Shown in pieces: positions 7,941 through 17,909 of a stretch of 64,000 nucleotides of DNA; within the stretch, counting starts at the first letter, position 1, and each line of letters begins with the position of its first letter. The notes beneath the pieces are model-generated. The model worked only from the letters and a program-made list of their open reading frames with translations. It was not told the origin of the DNA and did not search any database. The position numbers and the translations under genes are program-made. The stretch spans positions 186,001 to 250,000 of the forward strand of contig JAAVVA010000006.1 in the NCBI GenBank assembly GCA_018449715.1, given 5' to 3'. This DNA is from Acidobacteriaceae bacterium dw_441 (GTDB lineage: Bacteria > Acidobacteriota > Terriglobia > Terriglobales > Acidobacteriaceae).

Positions 7941-9284
7941 ATGATGACGACGGACTCCTTTACTCTTTCGGAAGAACACAAAGGAGTCGATCTCTCCTCT
8001 GATCCAAGGTGGCAGCTGGCTCAGCGAATCGCTGCCAGCAAGAGCCTTGGGCGTTCGCAATTGCTTGCAAGCTTTCTGCTGTACGTTACCGACCGCACCC
8101 TGAACGGATGCGAGCATGAAGTGACGGAGCAACAGATCGGCGTCCATGTCTTCAACCGACGCGAAGGCTACAACTCCAACGAAGACAATATCGTGCGGAA
8201 CTACGCTCGCAATCTGCGCAAACGAATCGCGGAGTATTTTCTGCTGGAAGGCAGAGAGGAAAGTCTTCATCTCGAAATTCCTCGTGGAGGGTATATCCCC
8301 ATCTTCACCCCTCTTGGAGATGCTGCCCCATTGGAGCCAAGCCCTGACCCACTGGAGAAGCAGGTTCATCTCCAAGTCAAAAAGAGCGAACCTCCACCGC
8401 CCACGATCCTTGTGGAGAAATATCCCAAGCCGCGTAGATTTTTATGGCTGTGCGCCATGATCGCCCTCGTGCTGGCAGGCTGGATGGCGACCCGCTCGAT
8501 CAAGAGCCACGCCAACGGAGGGGTGCGCACAAAGCTATGGGGCAGGATGTTCTCCCACGGCCGCAACACCTATATAGTCTCCGCCGACAGCGGCCTTGGG
8601 CTCATGGAAGCGCTCTCGAAGCGCTCGGTCTCTCTCGGCGACTACGTCAGCGGCAAATACATGAACGACTCCTCCCTGCAGGACTCGCCCTATCCCGCCC
8701 ATCTTCTTCAAGAGATTGCCTCCAGGCGATATACCGGCGTCGCAGACCTCGAAATCAGTTCGCGCCTCAAGAATATGCCAGAGGCGCAGACCTCGCAGAT
8801 CTTCACTCGCTTTGCCCGCGACTTCTGCATGGACGATCTTCGCTCAGGAAACGCAATCCTGCTTGGCTCCCCCGAGTCGAACCCCTGGGTCGAGTTATTT
8901 CAACAGCAGATGAACTTTGAGTTTGCCTTTGATCCGAAGACGAATTCGACCCCTCTTATCGTCAATAAGCATCCGTTACAGGGCGAAGCAAAATCCTACG
9001 CGACACACTTTGAAAACCAGAGGCACATGTCCTATGGAGTCATCGCTTATCTGCCGAGCCTCGACCCATCAGGCCATGTCCTTTTGATTTCGGGGATCAA
9101 CATGGCGGGAACCCAGGGTGCGGCGAACTTTCTGCTGAACGACGCCCTCATGGCACAAACGATTAAACGAGCCACGAACAAAAAGGGCGAGTTGCAAAGC
9201 TTCGAGCTTCTGATCGAAACGACAAACATCGCCGCGAACTCAGAACGTCCCCTGCTGATCAGCGAGAGAATTCACTCCGAATAA
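7941..9284 (+). CDS. Membrane-anchored protein with N-terminal winged-helix-like domain
   Basis: 447 residues, function unknown. Residues about 25-120 are rich in Arg/Lys and look like a DNA-binding or winged-helix module: SQLLASFLLYVTDRTLNG, then NIVRNYARNLRKRIAEYF and a hairpin-like LEIPRGGYIP resembling the wing of OmpR/CadC-type domains. A proline-rich linker leads to one transmembrane helix at about 167-184 (WLCAMIALVLAGWMATRS). The C-terminal 260 residues would be periplasmic and have alpha/beta, ligand-binding-like character. The layout recalls CadC/ToxR-type one-component sensors. Similar proteins seem to occur as multi-copy families in Acidobacteriota (from memory, not searched). The start could be either of the two ATGs at 7941 and 7944. 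Confidence 0.75.
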   Translation: MMTTDSFTLSEEHKGVDLSSDPRWQLAQRIAASKSLGRSQLLASFLLYVTDRTLNGCEHEVTEQQIGVHVFNRREGYNSNEDNIVRNYARNLRKRIAEYFLLEGREESLHLEIPRGGYIPIFTPLGDAAPLEPSPDPLEKQVHLQVKKSEPPPPTILVEKYPKPRRFLWLCAMIALVLAGWMATRSIKSHANGGVRTKLWGRMFSHGRNTYIVSADSGLGLMEALSKRSVSLGDYVSGKYMNDSSLQDSPYPAHLLQEIASRRYTGVADLEISSRLKNMPEAQTSQIFTRFARDFCMDDLRSGNAILLGSPESNPWVELFQQQMNFEFAFDPKTNSTPLIVNKHPLQGEAKSYATHFENQRHMSYGVIAYLPSLDPSGHVLLISGINMAGTQGAANFLLNDALMAQTIKRATNKKGELQSFELLIETTNIAANSERPLLISERIHSE

Positions 9285-9285
9285 G

Positions 9286-9321
9286 CATCTCAGGGGCACG
9301 ATGGACCATGCCCCTGAGATG
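9286..9321. terminator. Bidirectional hairpin terminator
   Basis: CATCTCAGGGGCA pairs perfectly with TGCCCCTGAGATG (13 bp, 10-base loop) between convergent stops at 9284 and 9327. Confidence 0.75.
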
Positions 9322-9326
9322 TTGTC

Positions 9327-11321
9327 TTACATACCCTTCGCCTGCAGCGACTTCGCATCCGCCTTCATGATCTCCGCCAGAGCATGAATACGGCTTGCGT
9401 CCGCAGGGTTCTTCGCAGCGCCAGCATCTTTGTCCAACCCCTTCGCCAAAGAATGAAGATGAGCAACCTCTTTCCTCGAAGGAGAGGCTCCCGCCTTGTC
9501 AATCGCCTCGTTCAAGGCTGCAATTCGTGCAGGAGCAAGACTGTCGCCACGGGCCAGTTGATCAAGGTAAGCACGAGCAACCACGTAGTTCGTAGGCCAT
9601 ACAAACTTCTGCTGGTTTTGCACATTCAACTCGGCAACCTGCACCTGCAGAGCCGCGTCGATCTCATTCTGCGTAAGGTATTTGCTGGGCACTAGCTTGA
9701 AGACATCCACACCCCGGGCGATCTCCGAGCCATAGATGTAGCCGTTATACCAGTATGTTGACCACTGGCCTCCCATCGCATGCTTGATGCCATTCACCGG
9801 ACCGCGATCGAAGTACCCGATCTCAACCGGATGCGAGGCGTCGGTAAAGTCCACAATGGAAACTCCGCCCTGATACCAGGACTGCACCTCGATATCGCGC
9901 CCCGGAACCGGGATCAGTGATCCATTGTGCGCGACACAGTTTTCGAGATCCGTCTGAGGAGCCGGCATCTTATAGTACGAAGCCAGCGTCAGCTTCCTCT
10001 CCTTCAAGCGAAAGATCGCATCCGCTCCCCAGTTCATGGGATCGGTAACACGGCAACGGGGCTGGCCGCCGCCTCCCCACTCATCCGTGAAGAGCACCTT
10101 CGAGCCATCGTTGCTAAAGTTAGCAGAGTGCCAGAAAGCATAGTTCGGATCGCTGACAGCATCGATGCGAACAGGGTGAACAGGATCGGAGATATCCAGC
10201 AGGATTCCATTGCCCGAGCACGCTCCTGCAGCCAATCCAAGGTCGGTACGCACTGTAATGTCGTGGCAACCTCTCGTCATCGAGGTCGTCTGCGTACCTT
10301 CGCCGTGGTTGCCTCCCTTCCACAGACCGTTGAGATCTCCCGTCTTCGGATCGCTGAAGATATGCGGACTGTTCACGACCTTCGCCTGCTCAGGATGAGC
10401 CAGCGGAACCTTGATGACAACGATGGTGAATAGCGCAGTATCCGGATCGGCCGTAGGATCGGCGCCGGAACACCCTCCCAGTTCCTCTGCCTGTCGCACC
10501 GCCGCCGAACCCGAAATATAGATATAGACGTTGTCCTTGTCCTTCGGATCGACCACAAGCGTATGCGTATGGGAACCACGGCACGTCTGCACATCGGCAA
10601 TCTGTTTGGGATTCGTGATGTCGGTGATATCGAAGATGCGTATTCCCTTAATTCGGTCAGGGCTGGGCGGAGGCAGGGGAGGACGCTGCGGAGCTGCAGG
10701 CGTTCCCGAAGTTGCAGAGGCCGCAGGCGGAGCAGGTGGTGGAGTAACATCCGCTGGCGTGGGAAATCCCTGTGTTCCGCAATCGAGACGCCCATTGGCT
10801 GCTTCGACCGACATGAAGAGGAGATGGCCATAAACCGAAACATCTCCCTGGCCGCCAGGGCAGACCATCGAAGTAATCAACTTGATCTTTGTCGGGTCGG
10901 AGATGTCATAGAAATTGATCCCGTTATAGTTACCTACGAAGAGATGCGACCCAGCAAAAGCCAGGTCCGAGTTCGTCCCTCCATAAGGACTTGGGCCACG
11001 GGGAGCCTGTGGGCGGGGTGCTCCGGGTGCTGGAGCCGGAGGTTCCGGCGTAGCATTGGAGGCTTCAATCGCCGCAGGGTCAGGGGCAAATCCAGCAGGC
11101 TTCGGCAGGGAGATAATCCGCTGCATTCCGAACGATGCCTCCCCCGCGTCGTACAAACCCGGCTTCAGTCCAACGCGTGGATCCCCCGATGACGACTGTG
11201 GATTGGTATAAACCTGCGGGGCTGTCTGCCCCACGCAAAGAGGGGGAAAAGCAACAGGGGATACTACAAGCATGAAGACAGCGGCGGTGCGTGCAACCTT
11301 CCAACGAATTCCTACGATCAT
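9327..11321 (-). CDS. Secreted LVIVD-repeat protein
   Basis: 664 residues with an N-terminal signal peptide ending near LCVGQ (about 32). A Pro/Ala-rich stretch follows (residues 85-110, 205-235). LVIVD-type propeller repeats recur: GNYNGINFYDISDPTKIKL, IRIFDITDITNPKQIADV, GILLDISDPVHPVRIDAV, and VSIVDFTDASHPVEIGYFD. This family forms surface or periplasmic propellers of unknown function. The C-terminal 130 residues are Ala/Lys/Glu-rich and helical (DAALQVQVAELNVQNQQKF). Its start overlaps the stop of the DUF305 gene by 4 bases (ATGA), so the two are translationally coupled. Confidence 0.85.
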   Translation of the reverse strand: MIVGIRWKVARTAAVFMLVVSPVAFPPLCVGQTAPQVYTNPQSSSGDPRVGLKPGLYDAGEASFGMQRIISLPKPAGFAPDPAAIEASNATPEPPAPAPGAPRPQAPRGPSPYGGTNSDLAFAGSHLFVGNYNGINFYDISDPTKIKLITSMVCPGGQGDVSVYGHLLFMSVEAANGRLDCGTQGFPTPADVTPPPAPPAASATSGTPAAPQRPPLPPPSPDRIKGIRIFDITDITNPKQIADVQTCRGSHTHTLVVDPKDKDNVYIYISGSAAVRQAEELGGCSGADPTADPDTALFTIVVIKVPLAHPEQAKVVNSPHIFSDPKTGDLNGLWKGGNHGEGTQTTSMTRGCHDITVRTDLGLAAGACSGNGILLDISDPVHPVRIDAVSDPNYAFWHSANFSNDGSKVLFTDEWGGGGQPRCRVTDPMNWGADAIFRLKERKLTLASYYKMPAPQTDLENCVAHNGSLIPVPGRDIEVQSWYQGGVSIVDFTDASHPVEIGYFDRGPVNGIKHAMGGQWSTYWYNGYIYGSEIARGVDVFKLVPSKYLTQNEIDAALQVQVAELNVQNQQKFVWPTNYVVARAYLDQLARGDSLAPARIAALNEAIDKAGASPSRKEVAHLHSLAKGLDKDAGAAKNPADASRIHALAEIMKADAKSLQAKGM

Positions 11322-12013
11322 CGCTTCTCCTTGAGTAAGTGCTTCATGATGTCGATCTCTGCCTGCTGCGTGTTATCTACATCGCTGGCAAAATCAAACA
11401 GCTGCGGATCCTGCCCGGCTCCCGGAGACTGAAAGAGATCCTTGACCATCGTCAAAGCGCCCGTGTGATGCTGGATCATCCCCGTCAAAAACAGCCGGTC
11501 GAACTCCGGCCCGCTTGCCTTCGCAAGCGCATCCATCTGTTGCTGAGTCAGCATCCCAGGCATCATGGGCATGGACCCCATATCCATTCCAGACATGTGA
11601 TCGTGATTCATCCCGGCCATGTTCATCATGTAGTGATCGTGACCAGAAGACAGCGGCAAACCACGATCCGTAAGCCACTGCTTCATATATCGCATCTCGT
11701 CGGTCTGCGAGATGCTGATGCGGCGCCCCAACGCCTGCACCTCTTCATCATGACTTCGCGTGCGCAGCAGTTCCGTCATCTCAACGGCCTGGCCGTGATG
11801 CATAATCATGCCCTGCATGAACTTGATATCCGCCTCGGATGGTTTACGCGGAGCCCCCTCGGCGGTCTCAGGAGTAAGCGTCTTATTGCTCTGCCCTGGC
11901 CTTCCCGGCTGCACGATCGTCACACCATCCTGCGTTGAGTTCGCTTGTTGACAGAGCGCAGTTACTCCAGAGAAAAGCAATAAAACAATCACAGAGAAAA
12001 AATGATGAGACAT
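11318..12013 (-). CDS. DUF305 domain protein, secreted
   Basis: 231 residues, signal peptide 1-22 (VLLLFSGVTALCQQ). Two DUF305 halves carry the characteristic His/Met pairs: KFMQGMIMHHGQAVEMTELL near 65-85 and FLTGMIQHHTGALTMVKDLF near 175-195. A Met/His-rich loop lies between them (HDHYMMNMAGMNHDHMSGMD). Such residues suggest copper or other metal binding, as proposed for the family. AAGGAG precedes the ATG. First gene of a two-gene operon with the LVIVD protein. Confidence 0.88.
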   Translation of the reverse strand: MSHHFFSVIVLLLFSGVTALCQQANSTQDGVTIVQPGRPGQSNKTLTPETAEGAPRKPSEADIKFMQGMIMHHGQAVEMTELLRTRSHDEEVQALGRRISISQTDEMRYMKQWLTDRGLPLSSGHDHYMMNMAGMNHDHMSGMDMGSMPMMPGMLTQQQMDALAKASGPEFDRLFLTGMIQHHTGALTMVKDLFQSPGAGQDPQLFDFASDVDNTQQAEIDIMKHLLKEKR

Positions 12014-12644
12014 GGAACTGCTCCTTGCAAATCATTTTTGTACAGGTAAAGTCGTCCTCTCTATCTCTTGCCAAAGCTTCATAAGGATCGGCCCGAGACA
12101 AAGGAAAACCTGCAAAAGTCTTCTGCTGCAGAACTTGTAAATTGCGTGAAATACAGCATACACACGGCTGCACGAAGATAGTATCGAAATTACTCAACAA
12201 GAGAACCTATCGCGCCATCTATAAGTAGAATTACGCAGAATCACGCCAGCATCTCTACTGAAAATAGCGGTATCTCTAGTTACTAAAATCCAATAAAGAG
12301 ATATGCACGCACTTTCTGACATACTCTTACTATTCGCGCAGACATTTTTAAATAGTCAAAGCCAAAATGCAGAGCTCTTACTTTTCCAGATAGTTATGCA
12401 CATCTTCGAATAGTCAAGAAACTCATGCAGCTCGTATCTCCGAGCTGCTTCTTGCTCCTGTGCCAACGGTTGTTCTTGCACAAGAGTTTGCCTCTGTCCG
12501 GGACAGGGCCATTCCATGAAATTCGATATTGTTGCTGCACCTCAGTTTGGCGCGACCGATCCACGCGCTGACGGCGAGGCCATCCCACAAGGAACAGCAC
12601 TCATCACCACAGACAAGATGCAGTAACTCATTGCTTACAAGAGA
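12014..12644. other. 631-base intergenic region, no convincing gene
   Basis: AT-rich between 12190 and 12400. It contains two inverted repeats: ATCTCT...AGAGAT around 12272-12302, and GCAGCTCG TATCTC CGAGCTGC at 12427-12448 (8-bp stem). The second could end a short transcript, but no T run follows. The 68-codon minus-strand frame at 12394-12600 has no recognisable product. The promoter for the DUF305 operon must lie at the left end. Confidence 0.4.
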
Positions 12645-13943
12645 TCAAGCGCATCCCCCGGTCTCACACTCCACGCGATTGCGGCCCGCCTCCTTCGCGC
12701 GATAAAGCGCCATATCCGCTCTTTTGAGAATGGGCCCGACCTCTAACTCATCTGGCATACGCATTGACACGCCGATGCTGACAGTAAAAGGAATCGGCTG
12801 GCCGGTGCTCCAATTATGAATGAAGCCCTGCTTCTCAAAGGTGTCCCTCAGCTTATCCGCTATCTCCCGAGCCTGTTCCAGGTTAGTTCCAGGAAGCGAA
12901 GCAACGAACTCCTCTCCGCCGAGTCTTGCAAAGATATCCAGCGGACGACAGTTGTTCATGCCAACCGCGGACAACGCCTTCAACACCTCATCACCGGCAT
13001 CATGGCCATAGGTATCGTTGATCTTCTTGAAGTGATCTACATCCAGAATGAAGAGCGATACCTCTTCGTCCGTTCGCAGCATGTTCTCCGTCGTAACGAT
13101 GAACTCTCTGCGGTTCGGCAACCCTGTCAGTTCATCCGTCACAGCCTGCTTCTGAAGCAGGTCCATCAAATGAACTCGGTCCGCGATATCTCGAATAACA
13201 GCTGTAAATTCGATCAAGCCATTCACATTGATCTTTGAGATTGCAATCTCGACAGGCAGAGGCGATCCATTGCGATGCTGCCCAAAGATGCGGCCTCGTT
13301 CGTTCATCTGCCTGGAATTCACCGGCGACCGGGCAAAATTATGCACGTAATCCCGATGGTTGTGACGGGTTTTCTCCGGGATCAGCAGATCCAGCGGCTG
13401 ACCGATCATCTCTGACTGCGTGTAGCCGAACAGATATTCCGCCGCACGGTTGAACTGGGTGATATTGTGCTGCTGGTCAATCGTAATGATTGCGTCGTAA
13501 GCAGCATCCACCACGGACCGGAATCGCGAGGTGCTGATTTCCAGTTGCTGCATCAACTCCATCTTGGGAGTGATATCGAGTCCGGTCACCAGTATCTCGA
13601 CAATCGCGGCCTTCCCGTCCTTGTGCCGCAGAGGCTTCAACGAAAGCCTCCACCAATGGGTACCGCTCCGCAGGTCGTAGGCCTGCTCCAGTTCCTGGGC
13701 CGTTCCCATATTGAAGCATTCGTAGATCTTCTCGCGAAACTCGCGCCGCGCATAGCTCGGCAATACAGAGTCCAGTGGAACAGGAAAGTTGCGGACTCCT
13801 GCGCTGCGTCCGCCTACCATCTCAAAGAAGGCCTCGTTACAGGCCGAGACGATAAGACTCCCCGACTCGTCATATCCAATCACGGCAACACTTGCCGCAA
13901 TCCCGTCAACGAACTCCTGAATTCTGTTTGCCCAATCTGACAT
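12645..13943 (-). CDS. PAS-PAS-GGDEF diguanylate cyclase
   Basis: 432 residues, no membrane segment. A first PAS-like domain spans about 10-120 and a second, clearer one about 135-255 (RFRSVVDAAYDAIITID, QFNRAAEYLFGY). The GGDEF domain follows from about 270. Its active site is GGEEF (RLGGEEFVASLPG), consistent with catalysis of cyclic-di-GMP from two GTP. An RPLD sequence five residues before GGEEF matches the RxxD inhibitory site, so product inhibition is expected. Input signal unknown, probably a small ligand or redox cofactor in the PAS pocket. Divergent from kdgT. Confidence 0.9.
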   Translation of the reverse strand: MSDWANRIQEFVDGIAASVAVIGYDESGSLIVSACNEAFFEMVGGRSAGVRNFPVPLDSVLPSYARREFREKIYECFNMGTAQELEQAYDLRSGTHWWRLSLKPLRHKDGKAAIVEILVTGLDITPKMELMQQLEISTSRFRSVVDAAYDAIITIDQQHNITQFNRAAEYLFGYTQSEMIGQPLDLLIPEKTRHNHRDYVHNFARSPVNSRQMNERGRIFGQHRNGSPLPVEIAISKINVNGLIEFTAVIRDIADRVHLMDLLQKQAVTDELTGLPNRREFIVTTENMLRTDEEVSLFILDVDHFKKINDTYGHDAGDEVLKALSAVGMNNCRPLDIFARLGGEEFVASLPGTNLEQAREIADKLRDTFEKQGFIHNWSTGQPIPFTVSIGVSMRMPDELEVGPILKRADMALYRAKEAGRNRVECETGGCA

Positions 13944-14150
13944 TTCTGCCTCGCATATGCAGGCACGCTCACAACAGCTTCAGTACCCGCTCCGTAACGA
14001 TAACAATATCCGATCCTGACCGCTCCATCTATGGAGATTCTCGGTGCTGCCCCAAAAGGAACTCTCCGGCGATTCCCATTCCTGCATCCTCCGCCTCCCT
14101 GTAAGATTCTTCCTTTGCGGGCTATTCCAGATTTCTGTATCGCCAAAATC

Positions 14151-15125
14151 ATGCAGATTCCCATCAAGAAGACCATCGAGCGTATCCCCGGCGGACTGAT
14201 GCTCGTGCCGCTGATGACCGGAGCCCTCCTCACCACTCTCGCTCCCCACGCAGGAGCATTCTTCGGCTCCTTCACCAACGGACTTTTTACCGGAGCGCTC
14301 CCGATCCTTGCGGTCTTCTATGTCTGCATGGGGGCACAGATATCCTTCCGCGCCGTTCCACAGGTCATCAAACGCGGCGGGGTTCTGATGTTCGCGAAGC
14401 TCGTCATGGGATCCATAGCCGCATCGCTTCTCGGCCACTTCCTCGGTGTCGATCCGATCCATTCGGGGCCACTCGCCGGACTCTCCGCACTCGCTGTCGT
14501 CGCCTCCATCAACGATACCAACGGTGGTCTCTACATGGCCCTGATGGAACAGTACGGCACGCCCACCGAATCGGCGGCCTACTCCATCATGGCGCTCGAA
14601 GCAGGCCCTTTCTTCACCATGATCAGCCTTGGCGTAGCCGGGCTCTCCAGCTTCCCCTGGCCAACGCTTCTTGGAGCAATCCTTCCACTTGTCCTGGGAA
14701 TCATCCTCGGAAACCTCGATCACGACCTGAGAGCCTTTCTCTCCAAGGCTCCTCCCATCCTGATTCCCTTCTTCGCCTTCGCAATTGGAGCGACCCTCGA
14801 TCTAAGAAAGGTCTGGGACGCCGGGCTGACAGGAATCATCCTCGGGCTGCTGGTCGTTATCGTCTCCAGCATCGTCCTGATTCCGGTGGATCGCCTTGCA
14901 GGCGGCAATGGAACCGCAGGCGTGGCAGCCGCGACCACCGCGGGCAATGCGGCAGCCGTCCCCATGCTCGTAGCATCCGCCAACCCGGCCTATCGCAACG
15001 CGGCTGGACCGGCCACAATGCTCGTGGCCTCATGCGTCATTATCACCAGCCTGCTCGCCCCCATCCTGACCGCGCAATGGAACAAACGAGTGCGCTACGG
15101 CAGCACGACGAAACATCCGTCCTGA
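14151..15125 (+). CDS. kdgT: 2-keto-3-deoxygluconate permease
   Basis: 324 residues, close to the family length of about 327. The start at 14151 ([15 protein letters not shown]) is used because KdgT proteins begin this way; the frame also opens at 14031 but that leader is not family-like. About ten hydrophobic segments are visible. Characteristic segments include [40 protein letters not shown] and [15 protein letters not shown]. It imports 2-keto-3-deoxygluconate, a pectin or alginate breakdown product, with protons. The UxaA-type gene at 45.8 kb belongs to a related sugar-acid pathway. Confidence 0.9.
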   Translation: MQIPIKKTIERIPGGLMLVPLMTGALLTTLAPHAGAFFGSFTNGLFTGALPILAVFYVCMGAQISFRAVPQVIKRGGVLMFAKLVMGSIAASLLGHFLGVDPIHSGPLAGLSALAVVASINDTNGGLYMALMEQYGTPTESAAYSIMALEAGPFFTMISLGVAGLSSFPWPTLLGAILPLVLGIILGNLDHDLRAFLSKAPPILIPFFAFAIGATLDLRKVWDAGLTGIILGLLVVIVSSIVLIPVDRLAGGNGTAGVAAATTAGNAAAVPMLVASANPAYRNAAGPATMLVASCVIITSLLAPILTAQWNKRVRYGSTTKHPS

Positions 15126-15138
15126 CACCGTAGCGCAC
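15090..15138. terminator. Hairpin at the end of kdgT
   Basis: GTGCGCTACGG pairs with CCGTAGCGCAC (11 bp) across the stop codon of kdgT, with a 27-base loop. No long T run, so it may be a stabilising 3' structure rather than a strict intrinsic terminator. Confidence 0.5.
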
Positions 15139-15152
15139 CTTGTTCTTAAGAG

Positions 15153-16592
15153 TTAATTTGTGGGAAGCTGTGCCGCGTCCCACCCTCCGCCGAGGGCAAT
15201 CTGCAGCCGCGTGCTGGCCACGATGCGCTCTGCCACAAGCGATGCCGCGATACGCTCGTTACTCAGCTCAATCGTCTGGTTCGTCAATACCTCGAGGTAA
15301 GGAGCCAGACCGCGCTTGTAACGCAGCGTCGAAAGCTCCGTGCTTCGCTTCGCCGCTGCCACTGCGCGGTTCTGCACCGCAGCCTCTTCCTCCAGCACAC
15401 GCAAAGCTGAAAGCTGGTCCTCCACGTCGCGAAACGCCGAAAGCACCTGGTCACGATAAAGTGCCGTAGCCTGCTCTCTCTGCGCGACCGCATAATCGAC
15501 CTGCGCCTTGCGCCTTCCGGCGTCGAACAGAATCTCGCTCGCGCTTGGTCCAGCGTTCCATCCCGCGCTACCTGAATTGAACAGGCTCGTAATATCGCTG
15601 CTCTCCGTCGAGCCCGCAGCTCCCAGCACAATCGACGGATAGTAAGCGGATTTCGCAACGCCAATCAAGGCATTGGCCGAGGCCACACGCCGCTCTGCCG
15701 CCGCAATATCCGGACGACGCTGCAGAACCTCCGAAGGAATCCCCGTCGGAACGCTCGGAGGATCCCCCGCAAGCGAACGCTCCGCAATGCGGAAGCCCGT
15801 CGCGGGAACGCCAACCAGCACTGCAATCGCGTGCTCGATCTCTGCGCGTCCCACTCCAAGATCGATCAACTGGGCCCGTGTCTGCTCCAGCTGCGTCTTC
15901 GCCTGCTCCACATCGCTCTCCGTGCTCAATCCTCCACGGAAGCGGCTTTCGGTAAGCTTCAGCGCCTGCTCATAAGTATCGAGCGTGCTACGAAGCAGCT
16001 GCGCCTGCAAGTCGATCCCGCGAAGCTGGAAGTAGCTGACAGCCAGCATTCCCTGCAGACTCAGCTTTGTATTCGCCAGGTCTGCCGCCGAGGACTGCGC
16101 GTTCGCCGCGCTCGATTCGATCTGCCTGCGAACACGTCCCCAGAAGTCCGGCTCCCACGAGATGTTCAGCGGAATCAGGAAGTCCCAGTAGTCCTGCGCC
16201 GCATTCGATGGCCGCAGCGGCCTCGTATTCGAGATGCGATTGCGATTCGCCGAGGCTCCAATCGAAACCGTAGGAAAAAGCGAAGCCTTGTTCGAGCGCA
16301 CCAAGTCATGCGCCTGCTCATAGGCCTGCACAGCCGCGGCGATGCTCTGGTTAGAACTGGCGCACTGCCGCTCCAGCTTGTCCAGCTCCGCATCCCCATA
16401 GATCGACCACCATGACCCGCGATCCGATCCATCCGCGGGCTTTGCGGACGACCAGTTGCCATTGTGCCCCTCGTCGCTGTACGCGGGCGGGGTGGGCATC
16501 GCGGGAGCCTTGTAGTTCGGCCCCACCTTGCACCCCGCTACCGCAACGACTCCCAGCAGAGCAACAGCCCTGCTTACACTAGCGGCCTTCAT
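15153..16592 (-). CDS. RND efflux outer-membrane lipoprotein (NodT/OprM family)
   Basis: 479 residues, lipobox VAVAGC (Cys21), then KVGPNYKAP typical of the family. Two OEP repeats of long helices and strands follow (SRFRGGLSTESDVEQAKTQL; LRYKRGLAPYLEVLTNQ). It forms the trimeric outer-membrane channel of the pump. The start overlaps the stop of the adaptor gene by 4 bases (16589-16592), so it is the last gene of the tetR-regulated operon. Confidence 0.92.
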   Translation of the reverse strand: MKAASVSRAVALLGVVAVAGCKVGPNYKAPAMPTPPAYSDEGHNGNWSSAKPADGSDRGSWWSIYGDAELDKLERQCASSNQSIAAAVQAYEQAHDLVRSNKASLFPTVSIGASANRNRISNTRPLRPSNAAQDYWDFLIPLNISWEPDFWGRVRRQIESSAANAQSSAADLANTKLSLQGMLAVSYFQLRGIDLQAQLLRSTLDTYEQALKLTESRFRGGLSTESDVEQAKTQLEQTRAQLIDLGVGRAEIEHAIAVLVGVPATGFRIAERSLAGDPPSVPTGIPSEVLQRRPDIAAAERRVASANALIGVAKSAYYPSIVLGAAGSTESSDITSLFNSGSAGWNAGPSASEILFDAGRRKAQVDYAVAQREQATALYRDQVLSAFRDVEDQLSALRVLEEEAAVQNRAVAAAKRSTELSTLRYKRGLAPYLEVLTNQTIELSNERIAASLVAERIVASTRLQIALGGGWDAAQLPTN

Positions 16593-17848
16593 CGCTTCGC
16601 CTCCGTCGGCTGGTCATGCTTGTCGTCCTTCGGAGATACCACGCGAACCTGTTGCCCCTCGGTCAAAGAGTCCGGAGGATTGGCGATGATCTGCTGTCCA
16701 TCCTCAAGACCGCTCAGAATCTCGATCGTGGAACCAAAATCGCGTCCCGGAGTTACAAGCTTGATATGAGCGCGGTGATCACTATCCACCGTCGCGACAT
16801 AAAGACCGTCTTCCTTCAGGATGGCCGCACTCACCGGCACAATCAGCGCCGGAGCCGCCCTCGAGACATTCAGGTGAACCTGCGTGTAGCTTCCCGGCAG
16901 CAGTTCGCCCGAGCGATTATCAACATCGACCTCGGCCAGCAGCGTTCTCGTCGCCGGATCAACCGCGTCCGACGTGCGCACCAGTGTTCCCTTGAAGGTG
17001 CGGCCCGGATACTGCGGAAGCGTCAGGGTTGCGGTTACGCCCTTCTTCGCGTCAGGAGCGTACACCTGCGGCACATTCACAAAAACGCGCAGCGTATCGA
17101 CAGAAGAGATGTCGAAGATCTCGCGATTAGTCCGCACCGTGCCTGCCCCCGCAGTCGGGGTGCTGCCATCCGCAGAGATCAGCTGGCCGATATCGAGGTT
17201 ACGTGCTGTAACGACACCATCGAATGGAGCCACCACGCGTTCGAACGACACCAACTGTTCCAGCCTCCGCACATTAGCCTCCGCCGAAGCAACCTCTGCA
17301 TTCCGCGCCTGAAGCTGGCTAATGGCGTTATCCGTATCCTGTTGCGAGACGGCATTCGTACCGATCAGGTCCTTGTAACGATCCGCTGTGATCTTCGCCA
17401 AACCGGAGTTGCTGATCGCAGTCGCCAGATCGGCCTTGGCCGATGCAAGCTGCTGATCCAGTTCCGGAGTCTCAATCACGGCCAGAAGATCACCCTTGTG
17501 CACACGCGATCCGATATCGTGCGACCACGACTTCACATATCCCGTCGTTCTCGCGTAGATCGGTGCCAGCGTATAGGCCTGCATATTGCCCGGCAGCACA
17601 ATCTCGGTCGCGCTCTGCTGTAGCTTCGGCGTCTCCACGGAGACAGGAGGGGCCGAAGTCGTATCCGTGTACTCCGCAAGTTCGGAACTGCTGTGCTTCC
17701 GGCGAAGAACTCCAACGACAGCAAGAACCACGGCAATCACAAGGACGATTACGATTACGATAAACAGGCCTCCCCGCGAGACCGTCGGAGGCTCCTGAAA
17801 TCCTTCCTCGTGGCCTGCCTGCCTATTTTTCTGCTCTTCGCCACTCAT
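16589..17848 (-). CDS. RND efflux periplasmic adaptor (membrane fusion protein)
   Basis: 419 residues. One N-terminal transmembrane segment at about 28-48 (GLFIVIVIVLVIAVVLAVVG), with no lipobox. The lipoyl halves are seen at VKSWSHDIGSRVHKGDLLAV and PFDGVVTARNLDIGQLIS, flanking an alpha-hairpin (about 130-200). A beta-barrel and membrane-proximal domain follow. It links the inner-membrane pump to the outer-membrane channel. Located 61 bases after the permease gene. Confidence 0.92.
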   Translation of the reverse strand: MSGEEQKNRQAGHEEGFQEPPTVSRGGLFIVIVIVLVIAVVLAVVGVLRRKHSSSELAEYTDTTSAPPVSVETPKLQQSATEIVLPGNMQAYTLAPIYARTTGYVKSWSHDIGSRVHKGDLLAVIETPELDQQLASAKADLATAISNSGLAKITADRYKDLIGTNAVSQQDTDNAISQLQARNAEVASAEANVRRLEQLVSFERVVAPFDGVVTARNLDIGQLISADGSTPTAGAGTVRTNREIFDISSVDTLRVFVNVPQVYAPDAKKGVTATLTLPQYPGRTFKGTLVRTSDAVDPATRTLLAEVDVDNRSGELLPGSYTQVHLNVSRAAPALIVPVSAAILKEDGLYVATVDSDHRAHIKLVTPGRDFGSTIEILSGLEDGQQIIANPPDSLTEGQQVRVVSPKDDKHDQPTEAKR

Positions 17849-17909
17849 CGATTCTCTCCCTTTACCATCCCGTCCCTGAAATGACTGCAGTCCATCAATT
17901 CCCCGCTAT

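Noticed and set aside
12394..12600. Small minus-strand ORF in the 12 kb gap
   Set aside because: No ribosome site, no recognisable product and no codon bias.
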